A DNA stretch of 64,000 nucleotides from Sanguinoderma infundibulare (lineage: Eukaryota > Basidiomycota > Agaricomycetes > Polyporales > Polyporaceae): positions 4,154,001 to 4,218,000 of the forward strand of contig JAVLRN010000003.1 of assembly GCA_032821775.1 (NCBI GenBank), in the 5' to 3' direction. Below the pieces are notes generated by a model that made no database searches, was not told where the DNA came from, and saw nothing but the letters and a program-made list of their open reading frames with translations. The position numbers were made by a program, and so were the translations under genes. Below, piece after piece: positions 46,001-56,499 of the stretch (position 1 is its first letter; each line of letters opens with the position of its first letter).

Positions 46001-48221
46001 TCATTGCCACACATACCTTGGACTTACTCTGACCGTCGGGCTCTGTATCCTCAGGGTTGCGCTTGTTGTTCTGTGCAGTCGACGTCTTGGATGCCTGGCG
46101 TATTAATGGTTAGTCGACAGTGTCGTAAGGATGAGAACGAAAGATGAATGCAAACCGTAGACCGCGTGGTACCCTGGGAATGTGCTTCTTCGGCTTGCGC
46201 CGGGGTCGAACTTTGATGCGCGCTTGTCTGCCTCCCACTGGTAGACAACTTCCACCGACTCAAGGTTAGTTCTTACTCGACGCGGGATTCAGCCTGTAAA
46301 GTCATACGTTGATCTCATGCTGGGCATCTAGTGCTTTGTCGTAGTCTTCAGGCTGGTTCTCGCTCGGGTCTTCCTCTGGAACTGACGTTTCTGTCAAATC
46401 AAGGCAGAATCAGTAACCTCGCCTACGAGTCTCATCGGATATTAGGATCAGCGGCAACTCCGCCACACAGGTTGTCCCGCACGTTCTGCCTCGTTGCGGT
46501 GATGAAGTGCTCCCTCGCCTCCCTCTCGAGCCGCGCGCATCCTCCTCCTCCTCGTCGCTGTCGGGCCCTGAGCATACGGGACTGGCAGTACTTCAACCAG
46601 CAGCGCCTCTACGTGCTCGACACGTCCATCGTCCTCGTCGACAACCACTTTACGGTGACGGATGTCGCCATCCTCCGCAACACGCGGCTCTTAGGCATCC
46701 TCTGCTACATCGTGCGCTCAAAGGCGGACGTGCACATCCGGAACATCATGATCGAGCGGGGATACGTATTGTGACCACTTCCGTGCTTCGCTTTGGAATA
46801 ACTTGGGCACCATGTCTTGGATTCTCAACCCAAATGGCGATCGTCCTCAACATAACCCCGTGGATGATCAGCCAACAGTAGATGATCCTGTGGACCCGAA
46901 CAGAAAGGTGTTCACCAAGCAAGCCAACCGCCTATTCCTGGCATAAGTCCTGAAGCTATGGCCTACGTATCCCGTATGGCGTATTTCGCGCTGACCCATT
47001 GCCCTCTGTGGGCGCATGTATCCAGATACGCGCAGTATCATACCGAGCGGGAGAAGGCGTTCGAGGAGTGGCTGAAGCGCAAGACGGAGCGCGACGAGAA
47101 GCTCGCTCGCGGCGAGGAGGTGGGGCCTGCGGAGCCTGACCCCACGGAGGAGGTAGAAGTTGGCTGCCTGGGTCTGCTCAAGTTCATTCTCTACGCGACC
47201 CTGTTTGTCGTCCTCGCTGGCAAGTTCTTCACCGGCAGCTTCCTGTGGGAGCACGAGCTGCCTAATCTGAGGCAGTGAACGAGGGCAAGATCGATGCAGG
47301 TCCGTCAAAGCCGCACCAACCACTCGCGATGCTCGAGTTCAAAGACCCATATGCCGAGCCGCCGACAGTCGCATGGAAGAAGCGCACGCGAGCGCCGGCG
47401 GCACCGGAGGAGAGGGAGAACCAGGACTCGGACCCGTTGACGGGGGCAGTGCAGAGGCTCGAGACCTCCTGTGTGTACCACACGGGAGGGCGGGTGCCCC
47501 GGTCACAAACGGAATCAAGCTACTCGACGCCATATGGCGCAACTACTACGTGCCGCCTGTCGTGCTGGCGGTGTACACGGACGAGGATGGGGAGAGGGTC
47601 AAGTGTTGCGTAGATGGCAGGCGGCGTCTGACGTCTATCCAGAGGTTATGAAGTACGTACCGAAGTATAAGGCGTCCTCAGCCTGGGCCCGAGCTCTGTC
47701 TTCTAACATCATCGCAAATTTGTCACGGTCGGCAGCGCGCTCTGCAGCTTTGACAGCCTGTTCAGCGGCTTTGGCATCCTGTATGCTCTTCTCGACTGCT
47801 CGCTTGGCAGCAGCTTCAGCCATGATTTCGGACATGGGTTTCGGGACGAGGCCAGCGTCCTTGGCCGGGCGGCGTCCAGGTTTGCGGAGCGCATAGCGGC
47901 CGTCTCCCGTGGGACCAGGCGTATCGGCCTGACGTAACGGTGAGCACAACAATGTCGAGAGTGGTTAAAATGACTTACTTCTTCGATGCCAGCGTCCGGG
48001 TCCGGTTCTGGGTCATTAGATGGCTGGATGGCGGTTGACTGGCTTGCGGGAGTATTGGAGTCTGCCGTCCGACGACGCTTGGGCTTGGGAGCGGCCTCAG
48101 CAGCATCGGACAGGGCAGCATCATCTAAGGGAGGCGACAGTGGTCTGTCCGAGTTCTTGGCCTTTCCACCACGGCCTCGACCGCGTCCTCGACCGCCTCC
48201 TCTGCGACGTTTACCGGACAT
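43013..48221 (-). CDS. DUF6532-type protein encoded by the transposon
   Basis: Starts at 48,221 with a basic RG-rich tail (GGGRGRGRGRGGKAKN), then exons near 47,661-47,942 (KRAVEKSIQDAKAAEQAVKA, a coiled coil), 46,162-46,258, 46,021-46,100, 45,820-45,965, 45,375-45,515, a large exon 43,363-44,258 and a last exon 43,013-43,318. The large exon has the domain core: WTKPAIKTAIIPSIVEYLGA, NPWELNTKDYTFLELVQSYI, IAPVQPDDAREQLQSPYVLQ and TVWFHLKSIIGTVNNDGDSL, ending at ERAFKWHVEGQP. This matches agaricomycete DUF6532 proteins. It is expanded in these fungi and of unknown function; a DNA-binding or transposition-accessory role is only a guess. Middle exon phases are uncertain. Confidence 0.65.
44276..44760 (+). 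pseudogene. KOG1: Raptor/KOG1 (TORC1 subunit) fragment inside a DUF6532 intron
   Basis: The sequence reads YKHFASALAGQNDPRQGMFP, SSEHKAMCAFILSTITRNYA, FDACFEHLDEGDFLLRQ, then a TAG (44,482-44,484) where raptor has Trp, then SALVIAQIWDANDETKEWGI, and after a frame shift near 44,546 HDKLIALPSDNSPKLRAAAL and STFLGASGS. This is the HEAT-repeat region of raptor, the TORC1 scaffold. It is on the strand opposite the host DUF6532 gene and lies between a donor near 45,345 and an acceptor near 44,259. The stop and shift make it non-coding as protein. Its source gene must be elsewhere. Confidence 0.8.
46500..46774 (+). pseudogene. IRG-like (immunity-related GTPase) fragment
   Basis: The sequence reads RDWQYFNQQRLYVLDTSIVL, VDNHFTVTDVAILRNTRLLG and YIVRSKADVHIRNIMIERGY, then a stop. 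This matches the segment after the switch region of agaricomycete IRG-type GTPases (…RLYVLD…V.D.RFT..DVAILRN…VRSK.D.HI.N). The P-loop and the rest of the protein are missing. Plus strand, inside the apparent DUF6532 intron 46,259-47,660. Confidence 0.6.
46812..47278 (+). pseudogene. N-terminal fragment of a membrane-associated cytochrome-b5-like (MAPR) protein
   Basis: The pieces are MSWILNPNGDRPQHNPVDDQ, VDPNRKVFTKQANRLFLA, a gap with a GC-type donor, then EREKAFEEWLKRKTERDEKL, an acidic linker and one hydrophobic segment (LLKFILYATLFVVLAGKFF) ending at a stop. From memory this is the N-terminus of fungal MAPR/Dap1-type proteins; the haem-binding domain that should follow is absent. Same intron and strand as the IRG-like and DUF262 pieces. 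Confidence 0.45.
47290..47650 (+). pseudogene. DUF262 (ParB-like fold) protein fragment
   Basis: The key stretch is IKLLDAIWRNYYVPPVVLAV followed by YTDEDGERVKCCVDG and RRLTSIQRL, diagnostic of fungal DUF262 proteins (…LIDSLWRNYYVPPV…CVDGKQRLTSI). The lysine of the usual DGKQRL is replaced (DGRRRL). The piece is truncated on both sides, and its 3' end lies directly against the DUF6532 exon at 47,661. Confidence 0.65.
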
Positions 48222-48375
48222 TAGCTGAGCAGCGGGTGAGTGGGGAGAAAGAGGAATGGGGACAGAGTTTGACGCCCATCCCTTGCGGACTTGTATGTTT
48301 ACGATTTGGGCCGCTCCTCGCAACCATTCCTAACAGCCTGACGACCACATACCTTACTCACATCCATCCTCCATC

Positions 48376-51300
48376 ATGGCCTGCCATTGCAAGCCCTGTA
48401 GGTTAACCTATACCACCCGACGTCACTATAAAGAACATCGCCGCAATGTCCACTCCCGGCCCAAACCGCCTCCCCCACACTCAACCTTTCGGCGGCATCC
48501 TGTTCTTATCGGTTTGTACACTTCATTGTTTCATTCCCATACATTTTTTTCTTACTATGGTTTCAAGGCCGGCCGTGCGACGCTCAGGGAAATTTCCTTC
48601 CGCCGAACACACCTCCTATCCCGCGACCCGATGATGTCGATTGGACCCCTTTCCCCGATCGCCCCACCTTCGAGTTTGCGGAGTCCGTCTTCGAGGAGGC
48701 TCGCATGTCCAAGGGGAAAGTTGACCACATCCTCCGCGTGCTCGCCGCGAAGTGGGTCGTCGACAACATGCCCGACTACCACCCTTTCTACAAGAAACAC
48801 AAGGACATCCTCGAGGCAATCGACTCCCTCGAATATGGCGAAGCATCCTGGACAACGTACACCTTCCGGTACGACGGCCCCGTTACCCCCAATTCCCCTT
48901 CATGGAAGACCGAGACCTACTTTTTGCACTGCCGTAATGCTCTCTGTGTTGCTGAAAACCTAGCATCATCTCCCGAGTTCAACGACCGCTTCGATTACGT
49001 GCCCTACGTGGAGTCTACTGGTCTCAACTGCCGTCGAGTGTCAGATCTTATGTCGGGGCTGTGGGCATATAAAAAGGCGGTACATTTGCGCTGTTCTCTC
49101 GCTCCAAAGCCTTTCCACAGTCTTGGATGCCCTCGTAGTTGCTCCCTCGTCTGCAGGGATTGGCAAATTCGTGCGCAGAGGATGCTGTTTTATCCTCTGC
49201 GCATGAATTCTCCGCCCTCCAAAGCCTTTCCGCAGTCTTGGATGCCGGACCACATCTTCGACTATGGAGAGTGGCGATGTTCTCCATTTCGTTTGATGTG
49301 CCGCATGAGTTCATCATGCTATAGTGACTCTAACTGATCCTGCTTGAAATAGGACACGATCGCGGCCGATCCGATGATCGATTCTGGTGGAGCCATGCTC
49401 GTACCCATTGTGCTCGGCGCAGACAAAACAACAGTCTCCGTCGCCACTGGTAATCAAGAGTTTCATCCTGTCTACATGTCGCTTGGAAACATTCACAACG
49501 ACATGCGGCGGTCTCATCGCGACAGCGTTGTACTGCTTGCCTTCCTCCCGATTCCATCCTGTAAGTACATTCTACCAACCTCGCCTTAGCTGTATCTTCC
49601 GTGCCAATACACAGGCCTTTAGCTGCGCACGAGTGGGGCAATGATGACGAATTCCGCATTTTCAAGAAGCAACTCTATCACCAGTCCCTCGCTCATGTCC
49701 TCGCCCCTCTCCGACCTGGCATGAACACCCCTCACGTTATGCGCTGTCCAGACGGCCACTTCCGGCGTGCAATCTTCGAACTGGGCCCCTTTATTGCTGA
49801 CTATCCCGAGCAAGTGTACCTGTCGGGTGTCGTGCAGGGCTGGTGTCCAAAGTGAGTGTTTGCATTGTTTCTAAGTGTTCACTCTCTGATGTGTGCCCAG
49901 GTGTTATTCGGTGCCTAAGGACGAATTTCCTGTCGGTGATTCTCGTGCGCGCGAGGATCGTGAGGCAGGCCACCCCGGTTACAGTGATGATGAGCTTTGG
50001 GACGCGTTCGGCGTAAATCCTGACGTCACGGCAAGTTTTTTTCCTTTCATTCATATGTTGCACAACACTTTATACAGACTCTAATGTACCCCACAGCCAT
50101 TCACAGACTATTTTCCCCACGCCGATATCCACGAGCTTCTGACATCCGACCTACTGCATCAAGTCATCAAAGGGACATTCAAGGACCACCTCGTCGAGTG
50201 GGTGATCGACTATATCAAGGCAACGGCCCCAAGTGAGCGCGAGGCTGACCGGATCCTCGATGACATTGATCGCCGGTGAGTCCTGTAACTTGCGAGCTTT
50301 GCGAGTAGCGATTCGCACTCGATGCTGTGCTGCAGATGCTTCCATTGTCGAGCCTGCTTCTGCTTGCAGTACGTCGCGCACATGAGCTGATGGCCAGAGG
50401 TCAGCGAGGTGACAGAGGGAAGAATACGAGAAGTCTTACCTCAGCCAGAGCTCAGCCGACTCTGACTTGGAGTCCATGACGCACTCGGAACCATTGTACT
50501 GATGGCGGTGAGCCCGAGTGTGGTCCAGGGCAGCGCGAGTAGTGTCGAGATGGGCCATGATTGAATCGTCGATGCGCTCACGTTCACTCTCGGGTGGAAG
50601 GTAGAGCAAGTAGAAGAGCACGTAAACAGTGGGAGGGTCAGAGACATCCCCTGGGGCGACTTGCTCGTCCACGTCCATGGGTACATGGATGGCATGGCTT
50701 TCAGCCCTCGCCACGGCCAAGCAAGCAGAACACTGGCATTCGTGATCCTGCTTGCGGACCCACTCCCAGTACTCTGCGACGACCTTGGCCTTTCCCCGCT
50801 TCGACCGTCCGAAGTGATGCCCGCCAGGGGTTTTGAGGGTCTTGCGTGCGAGTCTGGTGTAAGGAGACATAGTCGCAGACTAGCAGGACGTTGAGAAAGC
50901 ACAGAAGGGCGAAATACTGCACAGCAGTTAAGGGCAATGGGTGGTAGGAGGCAAACGAGGTGGGCAGATGTCGAGCTTGACACTGGACGCGATCTCCGAG
51001 GTTCAACACCATACTGACAGTCTTGCAGAATCTCGGCAGTTTCCTGTTTTCCCGGGCTACGTCGTTTTCCACAAGGGCATAACTTCAAACAGTGGACAGG
51101 TGACGACTCAAAGGCCCTGATGAAGGTATGGTGATGCTCTCGAAGTCACACAAATCCGTACTCATGGTATCTTAGGTTTTCCTGCCAGCCATCGCAGGCC
51201 ATGTTCCAGACAAGATGGTCGAATGCATCGCCGCCTTTCTAGACTTCTGCTACCTCGCGCGACGTCCCTCCCATGACACACCGTGTCTGAAGGCCATGGA

Positions 51301-52545
51301 CGCACTCCTCGAACGTTTCCACGAGCTTCGCTCCATCTTCATTGAAGCAGGTGTTCGACCAGACGGGTTTGCGCTTCCTCGACAGCACTCGCTTGGCCAC
51401 ATGGTCCACAACATTCAACTCTTCGGGTCGCCAAATGGACTCTGCTCGTCCATCACCGAGTCCAAGCACATATCCGCCGTCAAACAGCCGTGGCGCGAGT
51501 CGAATCGACGCAATCCCATCGGACAGATCATCCGCAAAGTCACCCGGCTCAACAAGCTCGCTGCTGCTCGTGCCGAGTTTGGACGTCGCGGCATGTTTTA
51601 TGGTGATGTTCTAGTTCATGCGCGTTTGGTGGCCAGAGTAGACGCGTCTTCGGATGAGTCCCACTCTGACTCGGAAGATACTGAAGCCGATGAAGATGAG
51701 CGATTCCAGCAGCTCGCTGAAGCAATGGCGAGCGACGAATCGCCTGCTGATGCGTGCGTGACAGTCAGCGAAACCCCCGGTAAGTGACTGTATTTACCTT
51801 TAAGTTCCGTTTACAACCGAGACCTTGAACACTGACACAAGTATTAGCATATGCTAAACCAGCGAACGCAATCGCCGAGCTGCTTGACCAGCCGCAGCTC
51901 ATCAACATGATACGTCGTTTCCTTTATGCGCAGGCGTATCCCGACGCCAACGATGCCGACGACGTCCTGCTCGATCAGTGCCCCTATTTTTGGGGCGGCT
52001 CTCAAGTGTCTGTTTACTACTGTGCGTCCGCCTCGTTTTTTGCTCCGAGCGAACATGGTGGTCCGAACGGGATGCAGCGCGAGATGATACGAGCAACGCC
52101 GTTATGGTGGGGAGAGTTCCCTCGCTATGACACTGTATTTATTTGCACTGATCAGGATGCTCTTGGTATGGATGGATTGGAGGTAGCCCGCGTTCGAGCT
52201 TTCCTTTCATTCGAGCATGATGACACTGAATACAGGTGTGCATTAGTTGAATGGTTTGATAAAGAGGATGAGGTGGATCGAGTCACCGGAATGTATGTTG
52301 TCAGTCCCGCATGGAAGGATCCCGGGTCGGACTTGGACTCGGACTCGGACTCGGACTCAGATAACTTAGAACGACTTACTTCCATTGTTCCCTTACAGTC
52401 GATTGTTCGTGGGTGTCACCTTATTGGCGTTTACGGTACTACTCGGCTCCCACATGACTTTCATTATTCGGACGCTTTGGACGCCTTTCGTAGATACTAT
52501 GTTAACTGGTATTCAGATTATCATGCACACGAGACGCTATGCTAA
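48376..52545 (+). CDS. Plavaka-type transposase
   Basis: Multi-exon cut-and-paste transposase. It starts with a Cys/His finger-like N-terminus (CHCKPCRLTYTTRRHYKEHR). The core motifs follow in family order: DVDWTPFPDRPTFEFAESVF, VPIVLGADKTTVSVATGNQE, VYMSLGNIHNDMRRSHRD, YIADYPEQ-type VYLSGVVQGWCPKC, DIHELLTSDLLHQVIKGTFK, FKQWTGDDSKALMK|VFLPAIA, AFLDFCYLARRPSHD, FALPRQHSLGHM and LFGSPNGLCSSITESKHI. The acidic TADSD-type linker at 52,328-52,360 encodes a (DS)n tract. Visible introns include 49,079-49,351 and the long 50,276-51,028. I saw no stop in the core exons, so it may be active. The carrier element is described separately. Confidence 0.82.
49079..49351 (+). repeat. Transposase intron enlarged by a hairpin insertion
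   Basis: Intron 49,079-49,351 joins …WAYKKA to DTIAADP. Inside, TCCAAAGCCTTTCC.CAGTC (about 30 bp with the flanking bases) occurs at 49,108 and again at 49,217. Between the copies is a 16-bp inverted repeat (TTCGTGCGCAGAGGAT and ATCCTCTGCGCATGAA, about 49,169-49,208). This looks like a small hairpin element that duplicated its surroundings. Confidence 0.5.
50276..51028 (-). CDS. Antisense open frame inside the long transposase intron
   Basis: Within the 753-bp intron of the transposase, the minus strand has an ATG frame of 144 codons (50,436-50,870): MSPYTRLARKTLKT, WEWVRKQDHECQCSACLAVA, acidic middle, YVLFYLLYLPPESERERIDD. It contains a C-x-C-x2-C cluster. Near its end a GTAAG donor in the minus direction (about 50,437) suggests further splicing. 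No family recognised. It may be a small accessory gene of the element or a chance frame. Confidence 0.35.
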
Positions 52546-52776
52546 CTTAATAGGTGTACTACGATTTTTGGTGATACTCGAGCAATAGCACAGGTCTGAA
52601 CATCTGACCTATCTGACGGTATCTGAACCTCTGACCCAGCCGCGGTCAGACGATTCAGACGTTCAGAACTCCGGGGAATTACTGATGCAACATTGGACGT
52701 ATCGCCCAGCCGGACTATCTGGCGTCGAATGGTGGGGCATTCATTTCGGGGAGGGTGCGGACTGAATTGCTGACAG

Positions 52777-54530
52777 GGTGCATTCGCAGAGGACATCCTG
52801 CACGTCCGACTGCAGATGATCGGTGCGACCGAGTACGCGTTCGACATCAGCCTGGGCGGGACAATCTACAACTGGCTGTTGTACGACGTAAGCGGTGCTG
52901 TGCATTCTTTTCTCCCCTCATTGTGTTGCCTTCTAATCGGCTCTGGGTGGACAGCGCGGACAGGCAAGTCTCTCGCTCTGTCGCACGCTGTCTGGGGAAG
53001 CGATCTGGCGGATGCTGATCGTGTGCTTGATTTGGACAGCGAGACGCGTGGGTGCCCTTCTTTGACGACGGCGAGTTTCCTGGCTTGGGCATGGCTTCTT
53101 GCGATTGGCTGTTGCTCCGACCATCCGTTTCCTAATCCAGCGACCGCGATTATCTTCCTTGCCCTCATCAGCGCCTTTGACCAGGTACGTCTCCGCCCTT
53201 GACCAGACGCTGCACAGCACACTCGTGTGTGTATCTCTGACAAGTATGTACATGTCTGGAAACTCTTCGGCATCCGACGCCCCTCGCTCTCCTCGTCTCG
53301 CGCCGCCCGCTCGTCCTGCCATCTTTCTTCCTTCTGATTCGCTATGGCCTTTGTCATTTCTGCCGCCCTCGCTTCCTCCGGCAACCAATCTCACCGCACT
53401 GCTCATCGACCTCGACCCACACCGACTCTCTGGCCGCGCCGTCCTGTCCGTGCCTGGATACTATTCCTCCCGCCTCCTCGGCACCCTTACAGTACCTGGA
53501 GGAAGACCCGCGGACAAACCGCATAGACGACTTGCTCCAGCTCTTTACCGCAATATGCTCCAACAAGCTCCTGTCAAGCGCCACTCTCGTCCTCATGCTC
53601 AACAAGGCATGTACCTCCTTTTTCTTTGCACCGCCTACTGCTCGCCATTGGTCCATCCTGACCTGTGCCCATACCCCACAGACCGACCTTCTACGCCAAA
53701 AACTCGAGTGCTGCATCAAAAGTCCGAAAATAGTAAGCTCCTCTCCCAACCTTTACCCTCCGCTTACCGCTCTCGATCCCTTTCGTTCTTTCCAACTCTC
53801 TTCTCCGACTCTTCTACTCCCTCCTTCCTTTGCCCCTTGCGGCCGATCCATCCCCACCCCACCGCTTCATTTGCACCTGCGCTTGCTAATCACTCCCTGC
53901 CCTTTCTATCCTGCTCTGCCCCGGCTTTCCTACACGTCATCCTCTCCCGGCCTCGGCTTCCTTTCTCTCTTCCTTTTCCTCGCACGTGTCTGGCGCCGCT
54001 TCCCTGGCATCGTCTTCTCGACTCTTCACTCCTCCTCCTCCGGTCCGCTCTCCCTTCACACGCCTGACGTCGTGGCGTCATGGGATCCGACCCAGCATCT
54101 CCTCGTATGGCGACAGGCCAAACGAATTTGAGGAGGTGTCCGAGTACTTCCGCGCCTATTTCATCTAGATCCGCCGCCACAAAGACGTTTCTCACCGACC
54201 ACTATACGTGGTGCGTGCCCTCGGCTCTCTGTCGTTTTACAGTCGCTTCTCTTTCTTCCGCTTTCATTCAGTTCACCGTCATCTGCTCCCCTGCCTTTCA
54301 TTCAGTCCCGTCATTCGTTGTACGCTCCCACAGCGCACCCATTTACTTTATCCATCTACTTCCACTTGTTCCCTCGTCAGTGCCTCAGTGTGTATGTCGC
54401 TTGGCCGTGTGTTCCTCCTTATCATATGTCCTTCGTTCTCGAGGCACGGACGTTGCGATTGCGATCGTTACTGACTTGGCTCTTCTCTCTTCTTCCTCTC
54501 CGCAGCACTTCACGTCAATGCTAGTGCGAC
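52777..54530 (+). pseudogene. G-protein alpha subunit, C-terminal part only, with nonsense codon
   Basis: Exon pieces in order: EDILHVRLQMIGATEYAFDI (about 52,790), GQRDAWVPFFDD (about 53,036), AIIFLALISAFDQ (about 53,147), YLEEDPRTNRIDDLLQLFTA with LVLMLNK (53,494-53,607), TDLLRQKLE (53,681), YGDRPNEFEEVSEYFRAYFI (about 54,099) and HFTSML (about 54,505). These are the switch II to G5 regions of a basidiomycete G-alpha. The P-loop half is missing. A TAG at 54,166-54,168 replaces the Gln that usually follows FI, and the NKTD motif is split by an intron. It begins 90 bp beyond the right end of the large transposon. I read it as a truncated relic. Confidence 0.75.
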
Positions 54531-55140
54531 GTACCCCTTCCTTCTCTCCCATCTTTTTCTTTTCACGTCCTCGCGCTCTCCTTTTCGTCGAGTGTGCGCG
54601 CGAGCACGAATGCGGAAGTACGACGACTGCCTCTGAGGGAGCACGCGATGGCGCGCGTGACTTAGCAGCAGGCGCGGACACTGACATAGGCAGAGGGAAG
54701 AAGGTTCGATTTCGGGTTCGGATTCCAGTGTCTGGACACCATCGGATATGGCAGATGCGGGATGGAGAATGTCAATGGGAGGCATGCACATAAGTACGAG
54801 GCCTCGGGATCGGAAGATGTCGAGGACGCACCTGAACGAGAACCGGAATCCATTGGTAGAAGCGGATCGGAGCCGACATTCACCGTGAGCGACGCTGAAC
54901 TGGCCTCCGTCTCGTGTACGCATCGTCGCTGGGGTTTTTGCTTGTCTGCTTGACTCTGCCCCCAATCAAACTCGCAGCTAAGGAACGTCTGTCAACGGCA
55001 GATATCGCACAGAGCCTCCAGCACTATCACCTCAACTCCCCACATGTCCCGCCTTCGCCGGCTGCGGCCCAACCCGCTATAGTGCACTTCGCGGTAGACA
55101 TTGGTCTTGCATTCGACGACCATGTCTCCGAACTGCTTAA

Positions 55141-56499
55141 GCTATCAGCCTTTCCATCCCTTCTACCATCTACACCTCTGGAAGTCTCGTCGAAGGAGAG
55201 GTCATCCTCGATTTCCGACAGTTAACTCAGGATAAGATCCAGGAGGTCTATGTCAAGTTCAGGGGTTACATACCGACGTACGTCTCTCAAATCCTCCTCC
55301 TCCTTTCCTCCCATGCCCACTATCTCCCAATAGGTTTGTCACTCGCGACAAGACGACGCTCCGGGAGGTCCATCCACTTATCTACAGTAATCTCCCTGTC
55401 TGCCGCACCAGGCTCTGACCTTCTCCGTCACCCATTCTCCTTCCGCCTCCCAGACTCCCTTCCTCCATCGTTCCAGTACCAGGACTTCCAGAGATCCTCC
55501 TCTGTCCTCTACTCGGTCAGCGCCGTCGGCGTCCGCCCAGGCACGTTCCAACTGAACCGCAAGACACGCGTTCCCCTCATGATCCTTCCCAAGGACTCGC
55601 TGGGCATGCGCGTGCGACGAGCTATTACCTCCACCGCCTTCCGCACGCTGTACGTCGAGGAGAAGATGAGGAGAGGCCTTTGGGGAGACTACGCGACTGC
55701 CCGAGTGGAGGTCAGTGTATTCGACTCCTCACACTGCGCTTGACCGGCTCAGACCGGCACGGACGTATACATATGTCCAGTTCTCTACCCCGGATGTCGA
55801 AGCGCTCCCTCTCTTCTGCGATATGCCCTACAAGCTCAAGGTTGTCGCACCACCCCGCTCACTGCAGCCAAGGCCGAAGCGTACCCCGCCGGAAAGCCCA
55901 TTTTCCCTTCCCCGCCCTCAAAACCCTCGGACGTGAACCTCAAGCTATGCCAACGCGTGCTGATCCGCGCCAAGCAGTTCACGGTCATGGGCGAGTCCGA
56001 CATCGCGTCCATCCAGCAGCCGGCGAGCTCACGCATGCCATGTATGGTGACATACTCGTCCGCCAGCACTCTTGGGGCATTCGCGAACGACGTCCAACGC
56101 GTCGGACTCATCTCCGGACTCTCCGATCGCAGTATATCCGAGCACGCGGACGCTGTTGACGGCTCGGACGACGAGTACAAACCCGGGCGTGGCTCGTCGG
56201 CGGAGTCGTCTTCATCGCGCGATTCCGAACCTTCTATCGGCGAGGCCGGAGACGACACCGCGCATGGGAAAGTCCGGGGCGGGTATGCGGATGTGGACGA
56301 GGGCGAGGAGGATGTCGATTTGGGCTCGGACTCGGGGTCGTGCTATTCGGACTCGCACTCAGATATGGGACGAGAATGCGTCCGGATTGGAGCGCTCTGT
56401 CATTCAGACGATGCCCTGGATTCGAGTGGCCAGTATGACCGAGAGACGACCCTCGAACGGTTTTCTAAAAGCCAGGGCTGCGACTTCCTCGTGGATTGA
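55141..56499 (+). CDS. Arrestin-like (alpha-arrestin) protein, 5' end unresolved
   Basis: Arrestin-N-type strands are visible: SIPSTIYTSGSLVEGEVILD, FRQLTQDKIQEVYVKFRGYI (about 55,150-55,280), then after an intron FVTRDKTTLREVH, LPPSFQYQDFQRSSSVLYSV, and RPGTFQLNRKTRVPLMILPK (55,440-55,600). A later piece near 55,780 reads VQFSTPDVEALPLFCDMPYK. A C-terminal Ser/Asp-rich tail runs to the stop at 56,499. Alpha-arrestins link receptors and transporters to Rsp5-type ubiquitin ligases. The start codon is unclear and one frame change near 55,850 has no obvious intron, so it may be partly decayed. Confidence 0.55.

Larger units (their letters stand above)
42744..52687. mobile_element. Large two-gene Plavaka-type DNA transposon carrying host gene fragments, about 9.94 kb
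   Basis: The left end begins CATCAGAAATTCCAAGGAGT followed by TCTGAGACGTCTG. The right end, reverse-complemented, begins CATCAGTAATTCCCCGGAGT followed by TCTGAACGTCTG: a 32-33 bp inverted repeat with three mismatches and one gap. Both ends run into CAGAC-rich subterminal repeats. A 2-bp CA may be the target duplication (42,742-42,743 and 52,688-52,689), which is weak evidence. Inside are two divergently transcribed genes, a DUF6532-type protein (minus, 43,013-48,221) and a Plavaka transposase (plus, 48,376-52,545), sharing a 154-bp promoter gap. Long apparent introns of the DUF6532 gene hold antisense pieces of at least four host genes. Confidence 0.78.

Noticed and set aside
52328..52360. 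GGACTC microsatellite as an independent repeat
   Set aside because: It is the coding (DS)n acidic linker of the transposase.
42744..52687. KDZ (Kyakuja-Dileera-Zisupton) instead of Plavaka transposase
   Set aside because: The motifs ILGADKTTVSVATG, VYMSLGNIHN and KQWTGDDSKALMK match my memory of the Plavaka family, not the CxC-finger KDZ type; a profile search would settle it.
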